From JAXHMB01 sp034521755 (GTDB taxonomy: Bacteria; Bacteroidota; Rhodothermia; Balneolales; Balneolaceae): DNA of 64,000 bases. The notes below the pieces were generated by a model. The model did no database searches. It was not told the DNA's origin and saw only the letters and a program-made list of their open reading frames with translations. Each line of letters opens with the position of its first letter. Positions within the stretch are counted from its first letter, which is position 1. The stretch is from contig JAXHMB010000004.1 of assembly GCA_034521755.1 (NCBI GenBank), positions 372,001 through 436,000 on the forward strand, given 5' to 3'. Of this stretch, positions 8,390 to 17,157 are shown in pieces. The position numbers and the translations under genes were made by a program.

Positions 8390-10387
8390 TTACCTGGTTG
8401 GAAAGGTAATTTTAAAGGAGGAACCATCACTGGTTGTAATATCCAGCTCGCCGCGTATTTGTTTGGTTAGCGTTTTCACTAAAAACAGTCCCAATCCTTT
8501 TTCATCATCTTCGAGGGCTTCTTCATCAAAGCCTACGCCATCATCTTTTACCAAAAGTTTATACGTATCATCCTGGCGCGTCATCGACACTTCAATGCGT
8601 CCTGATGACCGGCCCTCGAAAGCATATTTATACGCATTAGTCAACAGCTCGTTAATAATAAGCGCACACGGAATAGCCAGGTTCATATCCAGCTGCAGGT
8701 TTTTAGCATCAATGCTTGTCTCAATATCCTTGTCTCCCAAATTCTGATTCTTGAGGACATGCTCTGTAAGCTGCTCAATGTAATTGGCAGGATCAATGCT
8801 GGCAAAGGTCTGGTTTTTGTATAAAAGTTCATGCACAATACCCATTGAGTTAATGCGGTTTTGGCTTTGTTTCAGCAGGTCTTGCGCCAGTGGTTCGTCC
8901 GTTTTTTCCGACTGAAGATAAAGCAATCCTGAAATTACCGCCAGGTTGTTCTTCACCCGGTGATGAATTTCACCCAGTAAAATTTCTTTTTCTTTGAGTG
9001 ACTTTCGAATCTGCTTCTCTCTATTTTTTCGCTCAGTTACATCACGAATGATACCCCGAAATCCAATCGGTTCGCCTTCGTCCGATTTTATCAGGTTTAC
9101 TGAAGCCTCTACAATAATTCGTTCACCCTCTTTGTTGATCAGCACCCAGTCAAAGCCCTGTTCCGGCATACCCGTTTTGTATACCTTGTTAAAAGCAGCA
9201 AACACTTTTTGGGCATTCTCCTCATCCATATAGTCCCGGTTGTTCATGCCGTACATATCTATAGGATCATAACCGAGCGTATCTGCCAGTGATCGGTTGA
9301 AAAAAGTAAAATTGCCCTCGAGGTCTGTTTCAAAGTATCCTTCTTCGATATTCCTTAAAATGCTTCTGTATTTTTCTTCGCTTTCACGAAGGGCCTCTTC
9401 GGCAAGCTTCATCTCGCTAATATCATTAACAACGCCATCAATAAATACGTTATAATCCTTTTCAACGATGGTACTGTTTTCCAAACCCCAGAAAGTGGAA
9501 CCATCCTTTCTCTGAAACAGTACTTCCTCATTCCGTATCCGGCCTTCCTTTTTTAACTTTTCCAACCATTTTCCACGTTTTTCTTTATCAGCATAATAGC
9601 GTTCCGGGTTGGTACTCATTGCCTCTTCCCGTGAATCGTACCCAAACATTTCTACGAAAGCATCATTCACATATATCAGCCCTTCTTCGGGCGTGCTCCG
9701 CAGGATACCTTCACTTACATTGGTCGTAATAGAATCCAGCAAATCACCATATTCATGAGCTTTTTGTTCCGCTTTAACCCGGTCGGTAACATCAATGAAG
9801 CTGGTTACCCGGCCCACAATTTCTCCGCCCAATCGGTGCGGGATTGAATAGCGTTCAAAAACACGTCCGTCTTCAAATTCCAGCCGGTAACGGGATTCCA
9901 GCTCGGGATTGTTATACAATTCCTGCACATTCTTCTTGAACTTGAGAGGCTCTTTAAGCTGCTGCATCACATATTCCATAGCCTTCTCAATTTCTCCGGT
10001 AGCCACAACTTCATGAGGAATGTCCCACATATCCATACATTCCTGGTTATAAGTGACCACCCTGCCTTCCAGATCAATAACCATAACACCGCCGGGTATC
10101 GCCTCGAATGTCGCACTTAACAGCGAAGCATAATCCTTGACTCCAAATGATTGCTCAACCCCCTGTTTTTTAAGATCAGTTATATCTGCTGCTTCTCCTT
10201 GGTCAAGGAATACAAATTCTGCCTGTTTACGCAACTTTTCTGCCCAAGCTTCAATTTCTTTGCCCGGCACTCCGTATTCTTCAGAGAGTTCTTTTATCGG
10301 CCTCCCCTCAACAGCCTGAAGCGCCAGCTTCGCTTTAAACCTATTGCTAAACGATGTACGGATTTCCTGGTTCATAAGATTTGGCAA
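8390..10387 (-). CDS. PAS/HisKA_2 histidine kinase with transposase-like HTH N-terminus
   Basis: 665 residues. The first 55 or so (RFKAKLALQAVEGRPIKELS…, then EYGVPGKEIEAW, EKLRKQA) match the helix-turn-helix head of IS3/IS2-type transposase OrfA proteins. After a linker come three or four PAS domains (about 85-205, 215-335, 340-460), then HisKA_2 with LLGEIHHRVKNNLAVISGL (predicted phospho-His475) and a HATPase domain (NELLTNAYKYAF, DDGVGFDEE). No membrane segments. The HTH suggests either DNA contact or a recycled dimerisation or spacer module. No response regulator is adjacent. It converges with the S9 peptidase gene. Confidence 0.9.
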   Translation of the reverse strand: MPNLMNQEIRTSFSNRFKAKLALQAVEGRPIKELSEEYGVPGKEIEAWAEKLRKQAEFVFLDQGEAADITDLKKQGVEQSFGVKDYASLLSATFEAIPGGVMVIDLEGRVVTYNQECMDMWDIPHEVVATGEIEKAMEYVMQQLKEPLKFKKNVQELYNNPELESRYRLEFEDGRVFERYSIPHRLGGEIVGRVTSFIDVTDRVKAEQKAHEYGDLLDSITTNVSEGILRSTPEEGLIYVNDAFVEMFGYDSREEAMSTNPERYYADKEKRGKWLEKLKKEGRIRNEEVLFQRKDGSTFWGLENSTIVEKDYNVFIDGVVNDISEMKLAEEALRESEEKYRSILRNIEEGYFETDLEGNFTFFNRSLADTLGYDPIDMYGMNNRDYMDEENAQKVFAAFNKVYKTGMPEQGFDWVLINKEGERIIVEASVNLIKSDEGEPIGFRGIIRDVTERKNREKQIRKSLKEKEILLGEIHHRVKNNLAVISGLLYLQSEKTDEPLAQDLLKQSQNRINSMGIVHELLYKNQTFASIDPANYIEQLTEHVLKNQNLGDKDIETSIDAKNLQLDMNLAIPCALIINELLTNAYKYAFEGRSSGRIEVSMTRQDDTYKLLVKDDGVGFDEEALEDDEKGLGLFLVKTLTKQIRGELDITTSDGSSFKITFPTR

Positions 10388-10450
10388 ACAAGGTTTTTAT
10401 TTTGTCCTTCCAACAAATACATTCATAGCTCATTTTATATCAATAGTCGT

Positions 10451-10458
10451 TATCTTTG
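10451..10458 (+). promoter_or_regulatory. candidate -7 box (TATCTTTG)
   Basis: TATCTTTG matches TAnnTTTG and lies 20 bases before the start of the 69-residue gene at 10478, in the gap between divergent genes. No clear -33 TTG is seen. Confidence 0.4.
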
Positions 10459-10477
10459 CACATAAACAGATTTTATT

Positions 10478-10687
10478 ATGAGTACAACTATTGAACAATA
10501 CCACCTCGGTGATATTGAAGTCACCATAGAAGAAACAGACCATCCCCAAAAGCTGTCTGTTACCTGTAATGATGGTAATTACCGCTCTCAATTTACTATT
10601 CGCAAGTATGAGTACCAAAATTATAAGCGACATATGAATCAGCGCATCAAAAATGCTTATAAAGAAGAGTACAACGAAGAAGAATAA
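10478..10687 (+). CDS. small hypothetical protein
   Basis: 69 residues, acidic and basic residues mixed, with a two-strand beginning (HLGDIEVTIEETDHPQKLSV) and a basic helical end (KRHMNQRIKNAYKEEYNEEE). Chosen over the overlapping opposite-strand frame because of the TATCTTTG box just upstream and its soluble, balanced composition; the opposite frame is a hydrophobic low-complexity translation. No family recognised. It is divergent from the HTH-PAS kinase and 92 bases upstream of the cytochrome gene. Confidence 0.6.
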   Translation: MSTTIEQYHLGDIEVTIEETDHPQKLSVTCNDGNYRSQFTIRKYEYQNYKRHMNQRIKNAYKEEYNEEE

Positions 10688-10779
10688 TCTTTTCATTTAT
10701 TCCCCTCTCTATTGACTTTATCAACATAATTACCGAAATAACAGCAGTTTAGGGATAACTTTTAAAAAAGGGGTGAAAT

Positions 10780-11772
10780 ATGATCAAGAAGGCACTGTAT
10801 TCTTTGGGTGGGTTACTTTTAGCAACTGTTTTAATCATTACTGTTTATCTATTTACTGCACTCCCTGATGCTGGTCCTGTTCCTGAGATAACCGTTGAAG
10901 GAACTCACGAGCAAATTGAACGAGGTAAATATCTGGCATATCATGTTTCTGTATGTATCGACTGTCACTCAGAAAGAGACTGGTCTAAGTTCTCGGGCCC
11001 GCTTAAAGAAGAAAGTTATGGAATGGGTGGCGATGTGTTCGACGAAAATATGGGACTGCCGGGCACACTTTATGCCAAAAACATTACGCCTACAAGTATT
11101 GGGAATTGGACAGACGGAGAACTTTATCACATCATTACTACCGGCATAAACAAAAAAGGAGAACCCATTTTCCCGTTTATGCCCTATGTGCAATATCGCT
11201 ATATGGATCCGGATGACGTAAAAGCTATTATAGCCTATATTCGCACCCTGCAACCTATCGAACATGAAGTGCCCGAATCCAGTGTCAACTTTCCGGTCAA
11301 TTTAATTATGCGAACCATTCCGGAGCCTCCGGACCCCATAGAACGACCCTCTCCTAAGGATGTGCTTGCCTATGGGAAGTACATGACTACTATTGCAGCT
11401 TGCACAGAATGCCACACTCCTAAAGAACAGGGAGCACCCGTAGAAGGCATGTATATGGCCGGGGGGTTTGAATTTGGAATGCCCGGCGGAACCGTAAGGT
11501 CTTCTAATATTACGCCTCACAATGAAACAGGCATCGGACTCTGGACTGAAGAACAGTTTGTGCAACGATTTAAGATGCACGATGTCCCTAAAGATTCACT
11601 CCCGGATGCTTCATCAGAAGGATACAATACAATTATGCCCTGGCAAATGTACGGGGGTATGAAAGTGGAAGACCTCAAAGCTATTTATGCTTACCTGCAG
11701 TCACTTGAATCGGTAGACAACAAAGTGGTAAAGTTTACTCCTAAAAATGAGCTGACAGCACTAAATGAATAG
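10780..11772 (+). CDS. membrane-anchored dihaem cytochrome c
   Basis: 330 residues. One N-terminal hydrophobic helix (about 7-27) serves as uncleaved anchor or signal peptide. Two c-type haem sites: C59-ID-C62-H63 and C208-TE-C211-H212, each heading a similar domain with distal methionine candidates (MPYVQYRYMDPDDVKAIIAY; MPWQMYGGMKVEDLKAIYAY). This resembles the cytochrome c subunit of membrane alcohol/aldehyde dehydrogenase complexes, or the related electron carriers encoded alone. Expected role: periplasmic electron transfer to the respiratory chain. A purine-rich GGGGTGAAAT segment precedes ATG 10780. No dehydrogenase gene is adjacent. Confidence 0.88.
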   Translation: MIKKALYSLGGLLLATVLIITVYLFTALPDAGPVPEITVEGTHEQIERGKYLAYHVSVCIDCHSERDWSKFSGPLKEESYGMGGDVFDENMGLPGTLYAKNITPTSIGNWTDGELYHIITTGINKKGEPIFPFMPYVQYRYMDPDDVKAIIAYIRTLQPIEHEVPESSVNFPVNLIMRTIPEPPDPIERPSPKDVLAYGKYMTTIAACTECHTPKEQGAPVEGMYMAGGFEFGMPGGTVRSSNITPHNETGIGLWTEEQFVQRFKMHDVPKDSLPDASSEGYNTIMPWQMYGGMKVEDLKAIYAYLQSLESVDNKVVKFTPKNELTALNE

Positions 11773-11849
11773 AATCAGCTCATAAATAAATGAAGTTCAA
11801 TCATAATTCTACTATACTTCTAGGCTGTCGATAACAAGTATTAGAAATT

Positions 11850-13289
11850 ATGATTGAACAAATTAAAGAGCTTGAAGCAAAAGCCAAAAAGCTGGAACCG
11901 TCCTTTGAAGATCGCCTCACCATGACGGCCAAAGTTATGCGTTATGGACAGCGTTTTTTGAATGATTTGCCTCAAAAAAAAGCCTTCGCTGAAAATCCTG
12001 AAAAAGGAAAAGGCATTCTGGAGCACGACATTGAAGAACATCCCGGATCGCTGGACCGTCTGCTTGACGCTCTTGACCGGCACGTAGACCATCAGGGACT
12101 TAATCCCGCATCCGGCGGACACCTCGGCTATATTCCCGGCGGAGGCCTCTACCCTTCGGCGCTGGCCGATTTTATTGCTGCCATCACCAACCGCTATGCC
12201 GGAGTATTCTTTTCATCTCCGGGTGCCGTCCGTATCGAAAATATGTGTATCCAATGGATGTGTGACCTGATTGGTTACGGTGAAAACGCAGGTGGAAACC
12301 TTACCTCCGGAGGTTCTATTGCTAATCTCACAGGATTGGTAACTGCGCGGGATAACGCTCAAATTAAAGCCAAAGATTTTCACCGGGCAGTCATTTATAC
12401 CACCCGTCAGGTTCATCACTGCGTTATCAAAGCCATTAAGTTTGGCGGACTTAGCGAAGCCCATATCTGTACCATCCCTATGGACGATCGCTACCGGATG
12501 AAGTCGGACGCACTCGAGCAACAAATTCAGAAAGACCTGCAGGACAACCGTATTCCACTGATGATTTTTGCCTCAGCCGGCACTACCGATCTCGGCGCTG
12601 TTGATCCCCTTAACGATATTGCCAAAATTGCCAAGGCCCATGACATCTGGTTCCATGTGGATGCCGCTTATGGTGGTTTTTTCCTCCTAACTGATCACGG
12701 AACAAACGTGATGAACGGGATCTCCCAATCTGACTCCGTGACCATTGATCCCCATAAAGGCTTATTTCTGCCTTACGGCTCGGGAGCATTGCTCGTGAAA
12801 GATGTACAGAAGCTTTATGATTCTCAGCACATGACTGCCAACTATCTGCAAGACACCCTTTCGGCGACCGATGAGCTATCTCCGGCCGACCTTTCCCCTG
12901 AGCTATCCAAACATTTTCGGGGGCTTCGCATGTGGCTGCCTCTCAAATTATTTGGAGTTGCTCCCTTCCGCGCCGCACTTGATGAAAAGCTGAAACTCAC
13001 CCGCTATTTCTATGAGCAAATTCAGCGTCTTGATGGAATAGAAGTGGGACCAGAGCCCGAGCTTTCTGTCATGTTCTTCAGATATGTCCCGGAGAAAGGC
13101 GATGCCAATGAATTCAATAAAAAACTGGTGAATGAAATCCATGCTGATGGACGTGTATTTCTATCTTCCACCAAAATTGATGAAACGGTTTACATCCGGC
13201 TGGCCGTACTGAGTTTCAGAACGCACCTCGAAACAATAGACCAAACCCTGGCCATCCTGGAAGAAAAGATCACAAAGTTGAATCTCTAA
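11850..13289 (+). CDS. PLP-dependent decarboxylase (group II, aromatic-amino-acid/glutamate type)
   Basis: 479 residues, usual for group II decarboxylases. Substrate-loop and cofactor motifs: NPASGGHLGYIPGGGLYPSA near the N-terminus, NLTSGGSIANLTGL for phosphate binding, WFHVDAAYGGFF (PLP-ring Asp), and TIDPHKGLF with the Schiff-base lysine at about 303. Annotated homologues include DOPA-, tryptophan- and aspartate-type decarboxylases; the substrate cannot be read from motifs. The stop overlaps the convergent TetR gene by four bases. A second enzyme of the same fold and the same length lies at 34331-35770. Confidence 0.88.
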   Translation: MIEQIKELEAKAKKLEPSFEDRLTMTAKVMRYGQRFLNDLPQKKAFAENPEKGKGILEHDIEEHPGSLDRLLDALDRHVDHQGLNPASGGHLGYIPGGGLYPSALADFIAAITNRYAGVFFSSPGAVRIENMCIQWMCDLIGYGENAGGNLTSGGSIANLTGLVTARDNAQIKAKDFHRAVIYTTRQVHHCVIKAIKFGGLSEAHICTIPMDDRYRMKSDALEQQIQKDLQDNRIPLMIFASAGTTDLGAVDPLNDIAKIAKAHDIWFHVDAAYGGFFLLTDHGTNVMNGISQSDSVTIDPHKGLFLPYGSGALLVKDVQKLYDSQHMTANYLQDTLSATDELSPADLSPELSKHFRGLRMWLPLKLFGVAPFRAALDEKLKLTRYFYEQIQRLDGIEVGPEPELSVMFFRYVPEKGDANEFNKKLVNEIHADGRVFLSSTKIDETVYIRLAVLSFRTHLETIDQTLAILEEKITKLNL

Positions 13290-13900
13290 GACGCCAGCCA
13301 GTTGATAATAGTATCGGCCGCGATGTCTTTTCGCTTTTCAAGAAAAGAGCGATAAGCTTCATCATCCATAGCCAGTAATCCCTCAAAAAAAGCCTTTCCC
13401 AGATAGGGAAACATACACAGAGAAATCATATTAGCCACCAGCTGAGAACTTTCTATCGGGGCTATCTCATAATTGGATGCCGCTTCCTCCAACTGTCTTT
13501 CCAGCACTGTTGAATCGTAATCTGTAAGCTCTACCATAATTTCATTGACAGACTGCGGGCCCGTGTCAAGCTCCTGAATTACAAAAAGGAGGAGGTCCGC
13601 GTGATTGGCAAAGCGATCTACTGCCGCATCAATAAACTGCTCGATTTTGGGGAACACCGGGGCATCTGACTCCAGCACGTCCATAAGACTGCTCATAAGC
13701 TGACGGTAGGCTTCCCGGAATACTTCATCACAAAGCTCTTCCTTAGTGTTAAAATAGTAGTGAATCATCGCCTTGGTGACACCAATATTATCGGCAATAG
13801 ACTGCAGCCGTGCTCCCGACCGTCCTTTTGCCTTTAATTCGGACAGGGCAGCGTCCCGTATTTCCTGCTTCCGATCTGTGTTTTTATCCACCATAACCAT
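13286..13900 (-). CDS. TetR/AcrR-family transcriptional regulator
   Basis: 204 residues. N-terminal HTH (about 10-55): IRDAALSELKAKGRSGARLQ, then SIADNIGVTKAMIHYYFNTKEEL, the diagnostic TetR recognition-helix block. The C-terminal two-thirds is an all-helical ligand-binding and dimerisation domain with no recognisable ligand. ATG 13900 is used; ATG 13894 is also possible. Two palindromic operator-like sites (13906-13925 and 13963-13982) lie immediately upstream, between this gene and divergent nfeD, so autoregulation and control of the nfeD-slipin pair are likely. Its 3' end overlaps the decarboxylase stop by four bases. Confidence 0.9.
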   Translation of the reverse strand: MVMVDKNTDRKQEIRDAALSELKAKGRSGARLQSIADNIGVTKAMIHYYFNTKEELCDEVFREAYRQLMSSLMDVLESDAPVFPKIEQFIDAAVDRFANHADLLLFVIQELDTGPQSVNEIMVELTDYDSTVLERQLEEAASNYEIAPIESSQLVANMISLCMFPYLGKAFFEGLLAMDDEAYRSFLEKRKDIAADTIINWLAS

Positions 13901-13905
13901 TATTA

Positions 13906-13925
13906 TTAACCAATTAGTTAGTTAA
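13906..13925. promoter_or_regulatory. TetR operator candidate 1
   Basis: TTAACCAATTAGTTAGTTAA, an imperfect palindrome (16 of 20 positions symmetric), 5 bases upstream of the TetR start codon. The reverse complement of site 2 matches it in about 17 of 20 positions. Confidence 0.65.
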
Positions 13926-13962
13926 ATATAAAAGAGCAAAAACAAAATGAAAATTAAATTTA

Positions 13963-13982
13963 TTAACTAACCAGATGGTTAA
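13963..13982. promoter_or_regulatory. TetR operator candidate 2
   Basis: TTAACTAACCAGATGGTTAA, the same motif in inverted orientation, 57 bp centre-to-centre from site 1 and 64 bases before the nfeD start. Position suits control of nfeD. Confidence 0.6.
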
Positions 13983-14046
13983 ATAAAGAATTTACACTTA
14001 TGTCCCCTTTCTATTGCTTCCTATCCTTATTTTTATAACTTAGAGT

Positions 14047-15345
14047 ATGATTAATCTTTTACTCTCCATATTGTTCTTAGGCGGGGCCTTACAGGCTTCA
14101 CCCGATACCGTAGCTGCCGACAGCTCCCGGGTGGTTGCAGTGGTTACCGTAGACGGTTCTATATCCCCTACCACCACAAACTATATTACCCGCGGTATCA
14201 AAGAGGCCCGGGCTATGGATGCCGAAGCCCTGGTAATTGAGCTCGATACCCCCGGCGGCCTGCTGGAATCCACCAAAAACATTGTACAGGCATTCCTCGA
14301 CTCCAAAGACTTTCCCATCATTGTACATGTAACCCCCGAGGGGGCCTCGGCAGCCAGTGCCGGCACCTTTATTACCATGGCGGCACACCTAGCGGCCATG
14401 TCCCCTGCCACCAATATTGGCGCTGCATCACCCGTACAAATGGGTCCGGGCGGCAGCTCGGCGCAGACCGACACTGTAATGCAGAAAAAGATCTTTAACT
14501 ACTCCGAGAGCTATATTGAAACCATTGCCAACGAACGGGGACGCAATGCCGAATGGGCCATTTCGGCCGTACGCGATGGAGAATCCATTACCGCTGACCG
14601 CGCCCTTGAAATTAATGTGATTGACCTGATTGCCGGCGACCGGCAGGATTTACTGGAGAAAATACACGGCCGGGAAGCTGCAGGTAAAACGCTGAATACC
14701 CGGCAGGCCACCATTACCGAAATCCCCAAAAACATGGCCGAGTACTTCCTGAGCTTTGTTTTGCGTCCGGAGGTGATGCTGATTCTCACCATGATTGCCA
14801 TTTACGGTATTGTGGGTGAAGTAACCAATCCGGGTGCTATCGTGCCGGGTGTTGCGGGCGTCATTGCCCTCATCCTTGTGCTTTATGCCTCTGCAGCCAT
14901 GCCCATTAATATTGCCGGCTTTGCGCTCATTGCCCTGGCCATTGTCCTGTTTATTGCCGAAGCCTTTACGCCCACTTTCGGGGTGCTGATTGCGGGCGGG
15001 GCCGTATCCTTCTTTATGGGTGCGCTGATGCTGTTCCAGGACCTTCCCGAGTCCATGACCTTGTCCTGGGAATGGCTGATTCCCTCAACCATCATCACTA
15101 CCCTGTTCTTTATTTGGATTGCAGGGGCAGGCATTAAAATACAGTTTACCGAGAGCCATACCGGCATAGAAACGCTGATAGGTCGCAAAGCCGAAGTCGT
15201 TGATGACATTACCGACGGCAAGGGACGTATTTTTATAAGCGGTGAATATTGGAATGCTTTGAGCGATGATGAGATTAAAGAAGGTGAGCAATGTGAAATT
15301 ACCGAAGTGCAAGGCTTGACGGTAAAAGTGAAGAAAGTAACCTAG
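14047..15345 (+). CDS. NfeD-family membrane serine protease (ClpP-class)
   Basis: 432 residues. Signal peptide (1-18), then a ClpP/crotonase-type protease domain (about 28-215) with LDTPGGLLEST and the nucleophile region EGASAASAGTFI, characteristic of the Ser-Lys NfeD/1510-N proteases that cleave stomatin-like partners. Residues about 240-365 hold a cluster of four or five membrane helices, and about 370-432 an OB-fold NfeD C-terminal domain (IGRKAEVVDDITDGKGRIFI). It is followed after 120 bases by a slipin gene, the classical partner. Expected role: membrane-domain organisation and quality control in the cytoplasmic membrane. Two TetR operator candidates sit upstream. Confidence 0.92.
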   Translation: MINLLLSILFLGGALQASPDTVAADSSRVVAVVTVDGSISPTTTNYITRGIKEARAMDAEALVIELDTPGGLLESTKNIVQAFLDSKDFPIIVHVTPEGASAASAGTFITMAAHLAAMSPATNIGAASPVQMGPGGSSAQTDTVMQKKIFNYSESYIETIANERGRNAEWAISAVRDGESITADRALEINVIDLIAGDRQDLLEKIHGREAAGKTLNTRQATITEIPKNMAEYFLSFVLRPEVMLILTMIAIYGIVGEVTNPGAIVPGVAGVIALILVLYASAAMPINIAGFALIALAIVLFIAEAFTPTFGVLIAGGAVSFFMGALMLFQDLPESMTLSWEWLIPSTIITTLFFIWIAGAGIKIQFTESHTGIETLIGRKAEVVDDITDGKGRIFISGEYWNALSDDEIKEGEQCEITEVQGLTVKVKKVT

Positions 15346-15349
15346 AAAA

Positions 15350-15391
15350 TCCCCCTTTGAAGGGGGTGTCCGCCCAGGCGGACGGGGGATG
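15350..15391. repeat. double-hairpin intergenic repeat
   Basis: Two adjoining palindromes: CCCCCTTTGAAGGGGG (15351-15366) and GTCCGCCCAGGCGGAC (15368-15383), followed by GGGGGAT that can pair with the first arm. GC-rich REP-like modules of this form are dispersed in Bacteroidota-type genomes. It lies 5 bases after the nfeD stop, where it could reduce read-through into slipin or protect the nfeD 3' end. Confidence 0.65.
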
Positions 15392-15465
15392 TAACAGTAT
15401 ACTTTTGTGTAAGAACCCTAAAATTTTAAATATTAGTCTTTAACGCTGATCCAAATCCTACCATT

Positions 15466-16284
15466 ATGGAAAATGAAGCTTTTATCAACAATGTAGTAAC
15501 CCTCGTTATTGTGGGGGTGATTCTGGCCATCCTGCTGCCGCAAATGTTTAAAATTCTTAGAGAATACGAGCGCGCCGTCGTCTTTCGTCTCGGTAAGTTT
15601 TTAAAAACCAAAGGCCCAGGCCTTATCTTTCTGATTCCTTTTATTGACAAGATTGAAAGGGTAGACCTGCGCGTACTTACCATTAACGTGGACAAGCAGG
15701 AAGTCATCACCAAGGATAACGTAACGGTAAACGTAGATGCCATCACCTTTTTCAGGGTAGTAGATGCCGAAGATGCCGTCATACAGGTAGAGCAGTATAT
15801 TCATGCCACCTCCATGCTGGCACAAACGACGCTGCGAAGTATTGTGGGACAGGTAGAGCTGGACGAGCTGCTGGCCGAGCGCGAAAAAGTGAACAAGAAT
15901 ATTCAGGAAATTATTGACCGCCAGACTGATCCCTGGGGCATTAAAGTAGTTTCGGTAGAAGTGCGCGACGTCGTGCTGCCCGAAAATATGAAGCGAGCCA
16001 TGGCACGTCAGGCTGAGACCGAGCGTGACCGACGAGCAAAAGTGATTAACGCAGAAGGGGAGTACCAGGCCGCCGAACGATTGGTGGATGCCGCCAAGAT
16101 GATTCAGACCGCTCCCGCCGCACTGCAGCTGCGCTTCCTACAGACCATGACTGAAGTAGCCGAAGAAAATACCAGCTTTGTGATGCTGCCTTTGCCTATG
16201 GATTTTATAGAGGCCTTCCGGTCACTGAAAGACACCAACAGCGACCAGATTAAACCACAGGGTGGAGGAGAAGGAGAGGGGTAG
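15466..16284 (+). CDS. slipin (stomatin/SPFH-domain membrane protein)
   Basis: 272 residues. One N-terminal membrane segment (about 8-27), then the SPFH domain starting REYERAVVFRLGKFLKTKGP, through VDKQEVITKDNVTVNVDA and QTTLRSIVGQVELDELLAER to IKVVSVEVRDVVLPENMKRA, all typical of bacterial slipins. A helical oligomerisation region (AMARQAETERDRRAKVI) follows, with a short glycine-rich tail. Slipins assemble into membrane scaffolds and are cleaved by NfeD-type proteases. Same strand as nfeD; a palindromic repeat lies between them. Confidence 0.93.
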   Translation: MENEAFINNVVTLVIVGVILAILLPQMFKILREYERAVVFRLGKFLKTKGPGLIFLIPFIDKIERVDLRVLTINVDKQEVITKDNVTVNVDAITFFRVVDAEDAVIQVEQYIHATSMLAQTTLRSIVGQVELDELLAEREKVNKNIQEIIDRQTDPWGIKVVSVEVRDVVLPENMKRAMARQAETERDRRAKVINAEGEYQAAERLVDAAKMIQTAPAALQLRFLQTMTEVAEENTSFVMLPLPMDFIEAFRSLKDTNSDQIKPQGGGEGEG

Positions 16285-16444
16285 GCTAAAAATTTTTCGG
16301 GATGTTATGTCAACACGTTATAAAAATACTAGTTTATATAATATGCCGGAATAATACTGAAAACCGTATTTAGAACGCAGCAGGAGGGATGCTACAACTG
16401 GCAGATAATATATTTATGTAATATCCTATGTATGATAAGTATAA

Positions 16445-16451
16445 GTTAGGT
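16445..16451 (+). other. integron-like core site, start of cassette A
   Basis: GTTAGGT fits the integron core consensus GTTRRRY; recombination would fall between G and TT. The following bases TTAGGTGTACC (16446-16456) are exactly complementary to GGTACACCTAA at 16935-16945, as required if these two ends belonged to one circular cassette. The sequence upstream contains AACGCAG and TTATG elements also seen in the two attC-like sites, but no complete upstream attC or attI is evident. Confidence 0.45.
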
Positions 16452-16546
16452 GTACCGATTTAAATTTTAACAATTATAGAGAGCAAATTAATAAGGCAGA
16501 TATATTAGAAAATGCGGTTACAGTAGAAGAGCATTCACTTGGTGAG

Positions 16547-16915
16547 TTGCAGCATTGGTTGCAATATGGAAAACATACATGGTCTTTAGGTGCTGGAATG
16601 ATATATCTACCCCTTGGTTTAATTTCAAAGGCTTTAAAATTAATTGTAATTGTTTTTACACCCTATATGCTTTGGCACTTATTCAAAGCAAAATGGTATA
16701 AATCGGTAGTTGTACTTCTGACCACTGTAGTTCTACCGTTTATAGTTTTTCAATTCATCAGAGTAGAGAATGATGTGTTTAACTTCGTATTAATGTTCCT
16801 ACCTCTTTTAACTTTTTATCTTTTCACTTATATAATAAGTTACATGATTGGCGAAGAATTGAACAAAATAAAAACAATAAAAAAGTGGGAAAGAGAAAGT
16901 AGAACAAAACAATAG
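16547..16915 (+). CDS. hypothetical membrane protein in putative cassette A
   Basis: 122 residues from TTG 16547 with three hydrophobic helices (about 17-45, 53-73, 79-98) and a basic C-terminus (KKWERESRTK). The frame is open from 16445, but no ATG, GTG or TTG occurs upstream of 16547, and the upstream codons read as plausible protein (NKADILENAVTVEEHSLGEL), so it may start at a rare codon such as ATT or be 5'-truncated. Strongly AT-rich (16 G/C in the 60 bases 16621-16680), unlike flanking genes. It is flanked by an 11-bp inverted repeat and an attC-like site. No family recognised. Confidence 0.5.
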   Translation: MQHWLQYGKHTWSLGAGMIYLPLGLISKALKLIVIVFTPYMLWHLFKAKWYKSVVVLLTTVVLPFIVFQFIRVENDVFNFVLMFLPLLTFYLFTYIISYMIGEELNKIKTIKKWERESRTKQ

Positions 16916-16939
16916 CTAGTAAATAATTATACAAGGTAC

Positions 16940-17065
16940 ACCTAATCCACACATTAACGCAGTCGCACCTTGCCAGGTCCCAGCCGCTCTTGGTTTTGAA
17001 AGCTCCTCTTTCGTTAGTTGCTAATTCAGCAATAATCCGTGCGTAGGTTATGCGCCATGTTATAC
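16940..17065 (+). other. attC-like recombination site of cassette A
   Basis: The 126 bases have attC-like order: R'' ACCTAAT (16940-16946), 5-base spacer, L'' CATTAAC (16952-16958), variable region, L' GTTATG (17047-17052), 6-base spacer, R' GTTATAC (17059-17065). L'' pairs with L' apart from one extra base, the extrahelical-base feature known in attC. The stem continues with CGCAC/GTGCG. R'' is complementary to the cassette A start. R'' ends AAT rather than AAC and R' has one mismatch to GTTRRRY. Confidence 0.5.
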
Positions 17066-17157
17066 CGCCATTTTTCTTTCCGTAAGATCTGCAACTGTTA
17101 CGGAGTCCAGGGATTTATGCACTAAATTTGAGTGTCTGTAATAACAAGATTTCAATC

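Noticed and set aside
10430..10696. Minus-strand 88-residue frame opposite the 69-residue gene
   Set aside because: Translation is hydrophobic and repetitive with no start signal; the plus-strand frame has a TATCTTTG box and balanced composition.
16421..16456. attI site just before cassette A
   Set aside because: Only an AACGCAG-like and a TTATG-like element plus GTTAGGT are visible; too little to call attI without an integrase gene.
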